Assembly (NCBI GenBank): GCA_964623375.1
Contig: CAZUTS010000001.1
Location: forward strand, 124,001-188,000
DNA from: JAMCZK01 sp964623375
Lineage (GTDB): Bacteria > Chloroflexota > Anaerolineae > Anaerolineales > UBA11579
Length of the DNA: 64,000 bases
Direction of reading: 5' to 3'
Positions 60,326 through 64,000 of this stretch are shown in pieces; the first letter of the stretch is position 1; every line of letters starts with the position of its first letter. Under the pieces are notes generated by a model that ran no database searches, was not told where the DNA came from, and saw nothing but the letters and a program-made list of their open reading frames with translations. The position numbers and the translations under genes were made by a program.

Positions 60326-61758
60326 GCTCGGCTTTCCTGTGGATTCTGTTGCCCATTGCCGTGGGCGCCGCCTTGCTGCTCTACCGCCGTAAGGATGACA
60401 CGCCGCTGTATCTCACCACCGGCCTGAGCTTCATCCTCACCTGGATCGCCTGGCAGTTCCCCATCGATGTGGTCTTGCAGCTCGGCTCGATTTCAATTGA
60501 GATCGCGCCCACGCTCACCTTCCTGGGCCGCAACTTCACCCTGGCCGAGACACAGCGCTTGCTGCTCACCTTTATTTATCTTGCGCAAACCTTCTGGCTA
60601 CTCGGAGCGTTCCTCACGCGCCCCGGCCAACTGTTTCCCGGTTTGTCGCTCATCGCCGTGGGCTTGTTCATGGCCGCGCTGGCGGTGCAGCCCTTCTTGT
60701 ATGCAGCCCTGTTCCTGGCGGCCGCCTTCCTGGTGTGGGTGCCGCTTCTGGTACCGCCCGGCACGCAACCCGGCCGCGGCATGCAGCGCGCCCTGATCTT
60801 TTTGCTGTTCTCGGTGCCGTGTATTCTGTTCACCGGCTGGCTGCTCACCGGCGTGGAGGGCAACCCTGGCAATCTCGAGCTGGTCTTGCGCGCTGGCTTG
60901 CTGATGGCGCTCGGATTCAGTTTCCTGTTGGCGCTGTTTCCCTTCCACTCATGGGTGCCTATGTTGGCACAGGAAACCGCGCCGTACGTGCTCGGCTTCC
61001 TCACGTTCTTCCTGCGTGCAGTGGCGCTCATCTTCCTGCTTGGTTTTGTGGAGCGCTACGTGTGGCTGCGCGATAACCCAGCAATTTTCCAACTGCTACT
61101 CGCCATGGGTAGCCTGGGCGTATTCCTTGGCGGAGTGTGGGCTTCGCAGCAGCGCCATCTTGGCCGCATGATGGCCTTCGCCGGCATGCTGGCCACCGGT
61201 GGCTTGCTGCAGGCGATTGGCCTCGGCGGCGCGGCGGGAGTGCAAACCTTCTTTGCCCTCCTGCTGCCGCAGGCCTGGGTGCTGTGGGCGCTGGCCGCCA
61301 GTCTGGCTGTCTTGCATCGCCATACGCCCAGCTTGCAGTTGGACGAGCTCGGCACGGCGCTGCGCCGCCACCCCCTGCTGGCGCTCACTGCCGTGGCCGC
61401 CTTGCTGGCCCTGGCCGGCCTGCCGCTGCTTGGCCCCTTCGCCGCCCATCTCGCCATTTGGCACGGGGTGGGGCAGCAGTCAGTGGGCTTGCTGATACTC
61501 TCATTTTTGGGCAGCCTGGGGTTGCTGGCCGGCGGCCTGCGCCTGTTGCACGCCTGGCTCACCGCCGCGCCCGAGCCTCGCGCTTCGGTTGGCCCTGTGG
61601 AGCGCCTGCCGTTCAGCTTGCGCCCGGACATGGCCAACCCGTATGTGTGGGTGTTTTCCCTCATCTGGCTGGTCACCCTGCTGGGCTACGGGCTGTTGCC
61701 CTCGTTCCTGGCGCCGGTGCAGCGCCTGGTACTCATGTTCCCTCAATTATTCCAATAG
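60322..61758 (+). CDS. NuoM/NuoN/HyfF-like antiporter-type subunit
   Basis: 478 residues, about 14 helices. The central stretch FPFHSWVPMLAQETAPYVLG corresponds to the FPFHTWLPDAHxEAP block of NuoM-type subunits, with Met for the Asp. Further blocks (LGVFLGGVWASQQRHLGRMM then AFAGM, and LALAGLPLLGPFAAHLAIWH) follow the family order (a K/R-RxxAYSS-like loop and the GIPPxxGF-like turn). It is clearly a member of the antiporter superfamily but divergent. It is last of the coupled operon; a coiled-coil gene with its own promoter follows. Confidence 0.78.
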   Translation: MSSAFLWILLPIAVGAALLLYRRKDDTPLYLTTGLSFILTWIAWQFPIDVVLQLGSISIEIAPTLTFLGRNFTLAETQRLLLTFIYLAQTFWLLGAFLTRPGQLFPGLSLIAVGLFMAALAVQPFLYAALFLAAAFLVWVPLLVPPGTQPGRGMQRALIFLLFSVPCILFTGWLLTGVEGNPGNLELVLRAGLLMALGFSFLLALFPFHSWVPMLAQETAPYVLGFLTFFLRAVALIFLLGFVERYVWLRDNPAIFQLLLAMGSLGVFLGGVWASQQRHLGRMMAFAGMLATGGLLQAIGLGGAAGVQTFFALLLPQAWVLWALAASLAVLHRHTPSLQLDELGTALRRHPLLALTAVAALLALAGLPLLGPFAAHLAIWHGVGQQSVGLLILSFLGSLGLLAGGLRLLHAWLTAAPEPRASVGPVERLPFSLRPDMANPYVWVFSLIWLVTLLGYGLLPSFLAPVQRLVLMFPQLFQ

Positions 61759-61768
61759 CACTTTTCGC

Positions 61769-61774
61769 TATAAT
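61769..61774 (+). promoter_or_regulatory. Probable -10 box of the coiled-coil gene (leaderless type)
   Basis: A consensus TATAAT lies 8 nt before the ATG at 61783, and no Shine-Dalgarno is present. Confidence 0.55.
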
Positions 61775-61782
61775 CAACCCCT

Positions 61783-62958
61783 ATGGAAAAAGAGCAGCTT
61801 GAAAAGAAGGTGGAGTGGCTGGATGCAGAACGCCGCAAAGCCATAGCCGAGAACGAAGAGCTCAAGAAACGCCTGGATACGCTTGAGCGCAGCCTGGTGC
61901 GTTCGCAAAAATCCACCACCTCCCGCGCCGAAAGCAAAGCCAAGGTGAAATCCCTGGCTGACCAGGTGGCCGAGCTGGAAACTGAGCTCAAGGCGCAGAC
62001 CGCCATCAACAAAGAGGTCAAGGACCAGCTGCACGAGCTTTCCACCCAGCGTAAATCCCAAGACAAGTCCCTGGCCCAGGAGCAAAAGGGCATCTCCAAA
62101 GTGTTGGATGATTTCCGCAAGGAGATGGCCGATCTGCAGGCTGTGCGCAAGAGCGTCAATGAGCACAGCCAGACCCTGCTCAAGCTGGGCGGCAACGTAG
62201 ACCGCCTGCAGGATGTGGTGGTGGAAGTGGAGCGCGGCGAAGAGAAGCGCGCCAAGATCGTTGCCAATATCGAGAAGAACAGCCAGCAGGACATCAAGCG
62301 TCTGACGGAAATGCACGCCGAGGTGGCCGCGCTCATCAGTCGCCTGGATACTGCCGCCAAGCGCACCGAGCTCATTTTGGATGGGCAGCGCAAGGTGGAT
62401 AAGCGCGTCGACGAAATGTTTGAGGCCGAGGAAGAGCGCAAGCAGGCGCAGCAGGGCTTCCTTGAACAGGCCGCCATGCAAGAAGAAGATCGCAAGCGCA
62501 CCATGAAGGAATGGGGCAAGCGCTTCGAGATGGTGGAGCAGCAGTCCAACACTCTTGTGCGCCATCTGAAAGAACTTGAGACGACTGACCTTGCCGTCAA
62601 GCGCGCCCAACGCTCGTTCGATGAGCTGGTGGAGAAGATCAACCGCCGCGTGAATGAGCTAAGCGAAATTCAGCGCCTGGGCGAGCAGCGCTTCCGCCAG
62701 GAATGGTCCACCTTCCAGGCCGATGCGCAGAAGCGCTGGGCTAGCTTCACCCTCACCAATGAGGAGCAACTGCGCGAAGAGACTCGTCAGCGCGAGAAGC
62801 TAGTAGATCAGATCACTTCACTGGAAGATTCGCTGCGCGAGGTGCAGGATATTCTGCAGCACCTGCGTGACCAGTCTGAACGCAACTTGCAAGCCGTGTT
62901 GGAAATGGCGCGTGATTCGCTGGCCGAACACGAGCGCTTCCTGAGCAATCAGCGCTAG
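61783..62958 (+). CDS. Long coiled-coil protein
   Basis: 391 residues, almost all predicted coiled coil: heptads with Leu/Ile/Val in a and d positions and many Glu, Lys, Gln and Arg (for example LADQVAELETELKAQTAINK and RQREKLVDQITSLEDSLREV). No membrane segment, Cys or catalytic motif. It resembles SMC-like or tethering proteins in composition only; no family assigned. It lies between the cryptic membrane operon and the convergent parAB genes. A structural or cell-organisation role is a guess. Confidence 0.8.
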   Translation: MEKEQLEKKVEWLDAERRKAIAENEELKKRLDTLERSLVRSQKSTTSRAESKAKVKSLADQVAELETELKAQTAINKEVKDQLHELSTQRKSQDKSLAQEQKGISKVLDDFRKEMADLQAVRKSVNEHSQTLLKLGGNVDRLQDVVVEVERGEEKRAKIVANIEKNSQQDIKRLTEMHAEVAALISRLDTAAKRTELILDGQRKVDKRVDEMFEAEEERKQAQQGFLEQAAMQEEDRKRTMKEWGKRFEMVEQQSNTLVRHLKELETTDLAVKRAQRSFDELVEKINRRVNELSEIQRLGEQRFRQEWSTFQADAQKRWASFTLTNEEQLREETRQREKLVDQITSLEDSLREVQDILQHLRDQSERNLQAVLEMARDSLAEHERFLSNQR

Positions 62959-62992
62959 AACCAGCGGTTAGTGTTTAGTCAAGTTGAATGTA

Positions 62993-63030
62993 AAACCGCC
63001 TTGCTAGTAACACTAGCAAGGCGGTTTGGG
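62993..63030. terminator. Bidirectional terminator between the coiled-coil gene and parB
   Basis: A 16-bp perfect stem (62993-63008 / 63012-63027) with a 3-nt loop begins AAACCGCC and ends GGCGGTTT. Confidence 0.85.
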
Positions 63031-63034
63031 TTTA

Positions 63035-63060
63035 AGCTAACAGCTAACAGCTAACAGCTA
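63035..63060. repeat. Heptanucleotide tandem repeat AGCTAAC
   Basis: AGCTAAC is repeated about 3.7 times and covers the parB stop codon (TAG, 63058-63060). Related AGCTGTTAGC text occurs at 56932-56941. Confidence 0.8.
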
Positions 63061-63906
63061 CCTTCGCTTCGTCAAGCGTGTTACTAAGTTATCCAGCTCT
63101 TCATCCGAGTAATAAAACACGGTGATGCGGCCGCCTTTGCGGCTGTGCTGTAGGTTCACCTTGGTGCCCAGCGCGCTGCGCAGCTCGTCTTGCAGATCAC
63201 GGATCTCCGCGCTCTGCCCGCCCTTGCTGGCCTTCTTGGGCTTCACGCCGCGCAGCTTGCGCACCAGCTCTTCGGTCTGGCGCACGCTCAGGCCCTGCTC
63301 GGTGACCGTGCGCAGCGCGGCGCTTTGCGCCTGGGCGCTATCCAGCGCCTTGAGGGCGCGGGCGTGGCCTTCGCTGATCTCGTCGTTGAGCAAGGCTTTC
63401 TTCACCGCCTCGCTCAGCTCCAGCAGGCCCAGCGTGTTGGTGATGGCGACGCGGCTCTTGCCCACGCGGCGGGCAATCTCCTCATGCGACATTTTGAAGG
63501 CGGTGTGCATGTGTTCGTAAGCTTCCGCCGTTTCCAGCGGGCTCAGGTCCTCACGCTGCACGTTCTCCACTAGCGCCAGCTCGACCAGATCCTGGTCGCT
63601 GGCCTCGCGGCTGACCACCGGCACGGTGGCCAGCCCAGCCAGCTTGGAGGCTTGCAGGCGGCGCTCACCGGCGATCAGGATGTAGCGCCCGCCGCCAGCT
63701 TCTTTGACGATCAGCGGCTGGATGATGCCATAGGTGCGAATCGATTCGGCAAGCTCGGCCAGTTGCTCTTTGGCGAAGTGCGTGCGCGGTTGGTGCGGGT
63801 TGGGCGTGATGGCATCCACCGCCACCTGCTGCACATCGCTCGGCTTGATGGCACTTTCAGACGGAATGAGCGAGTCGAGCCCGCGGCCCAGGCGAGATTT
63901 CTTCAT
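63058..63906 (-). CDS. parB: Chromosome partitioning protein ParB
   Basis: 282 residues. The start MKKSRLGRGLDSLIP is the classical ParB N-terminus (ParA-contact motif). The CTPase domain has PNPHQPRTHF, GIIQPLIVKE and IAGERRLQASK (box II, usually GERRxRA); ENVQREDLSPLETAEAY follows. The helix-turn-helix contains MSHEEIARRVGKSRVAITNT. The C-terminus is a short basic dimerisation domain. It binds parS as a CTP-dependent clamp; no parS-like TGTTTCACGTGAAACA is seen in this window. The ATG follows the parA stop by one base. Confidence 0.96.
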   Translation of the reverse strand: MKKSRLGRGLDSLIPSESAIKPSDVQQVAVDAITPNPHQPRTHFAKEQLAELAESIRTYGIIQPLIVKEAGGGRYILIAGERRLQASKLAGLATVPVVSREASDQDLVELALVENVQREDLSPLETAEAYEHMHTAFKMSHEEIARRVGKSRVAITNTLGLLELSEAVKKALLNDEISEGHARALKALDSAQAQSAALRTVTEQGLSVRQTEELVRKLRGVKPKKASKGGQSAEIRDLQDELRSALGTKVNLQHSRKGGRITVFYYSDEELDNLVTRLTKRR

Positions 63907-63907
63907 G

Positions 63908-64000
63908 CTACGCAGTCACGGCAACTTTCACGCCGTCTCCTTCCAAGACTTCGAGCGCCAGCTCGCGGTGCGCCTCGGCGCCCGGCGAGTTGGGGAAATA
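63908..64000 (-). CDS. parA: ParA/Soj ATPase, C-terminal fragment
   Basis: The last 30 codons of a gene running off the right edge, ending TAG at 63908-63910. The sequence YFPNSPGAEAHRELALEVLE is the conserved C-terminus of ParA/Soj proteins. Stop and parB start are one base apart, the standard parAB order. The rest of the gene, including its Walker motifs, is outside the window. Confidence 0.9.
   Translation of the reverse strand, partial: YFPNSPGAEAHRELALEVLEGDGVKVAVTA

Noticed and set aside
46528..61758. Respiratory complex I or hydrogenase-4 operon
   Set aside because: mrpA-G is a complete Mrp set, and the 57625-61758 operon lacks Nuo/Hyf peripheral, Fe-S, NADH- and quinone-binding subunits.
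63058..64000. parS site or replication origin near parAB
   Set aside because: No TGTTTCACGTGAAACA-like sequence or DnaA-box cluster was found in the window; gyrB is about 20 kb away without dnaA or dnaN.

Overview
The window looks like a chromosomal segment of a GC-rich, heterotrophic member of the Chloroflexota, probably an Anaerolineae-type lineage. This is inferred from gene content and style, not from a phylogenetic marker. Indicators are lipoprotein-type binding proteins with Thr/Pro/Ala-rich tethers, paired SH3/Gmad2-type surface proteins, many Ser/Thr kinases with FHA and PP2C partners, a SepIVA/DivIVA-like protein beside coaD, FakA/DegV/Asp23 next to recG, and a full seven-gene Mrp antiporter. 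Many start codons lie 6-10 nt behind a TANAAT box, which suggests widespread leaderless transcription. No rRNA, tRNA, CRISPR array or insertion sequence was seen.

Layout. 1-2764: end of yqeY, then pgpH and ybeY. 2814-6854 (minus): a phosphonate/phosphate-type ABC transporter phnD-phnC-phnE with an extraordinarily enlarged permease. 7013-12196 (plus): folC, a Gmad2 lipoprotein, an SDR and a CASTOR/POLLUX-like channel. 12316-19832 (minus): rpe, asp23, fakA, degV (fakB), recG, coaD and a sepIVA-like gene, a housekeeping block. 19929-21828 (minus): a Ser/Thr kinase and a membrane protein; 21934-23731 (plus): SUMF1-like, SH3 and DUF971 proteins. 23869-29928 (minus): a phosphosignalling block (kinase with PQQ propeller, PP2C phosphatase, DnaJ-VWA fusion, FHA protein, 80-aa protein, response regulator). 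30098-35647 (plus): ornithine cyclodeaminase-like and FAD amine oxidase-like genes, cinA, and an amidohydrolase fused to a CYTH domain. 35822-41397 (minus): branched-chain amino acid transporter livKHMGF. 41867-45342 (plus): gyrB, a VOC protein and folD. 45352-51326 (minus): mrpABCDEFG. 51663-56925 (plus): 8-oxoguanine-deaminase-like gene, an AT-rich two-gene cassette (methyltransferase and four-helix membrane protein), carbamate kinase and a dolichol-phosphate-mannose-synthase-like glycosyltransferase. 56926-57624: an intergenic array of inverted-repeat elements. 57625-61758 (plus): four translationally coupled genes, one uncharacterised soluble protein plus three divergent complex-I/hydrogenase-4-like membrane subunits. 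61783-62958: a coiled-coil protein. 63058-64000 (minus): parB and the end of parA.

How they fit together. Nutrient uptake (Phn, Liv), amino-acid and purine-base degradation (OCD-like, FAD oxidase, two deaminases, carbamate kinase) and folate metabolism (FolC, FolD) suit a scavenging heterotroph. Two separate membrane ion modules are present: canonical Mrp and the cryptic 57625-61758 operon. The latter is the best candidate for an undescribed system, because a protein of unknown function is coupled by stop/start overlaps to antiporter-like subunits with no redox or NADH-binding partner. Other notable architectures are the amidohydrolase-CYTH fusion, the PhnE permease with an exported Ig-like domain and an internal membrane insertion, and the kinase-phosphatase-FHA-VWA block. 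Convergent gene pairs are separated by strong bidirectional hairpin terminators.
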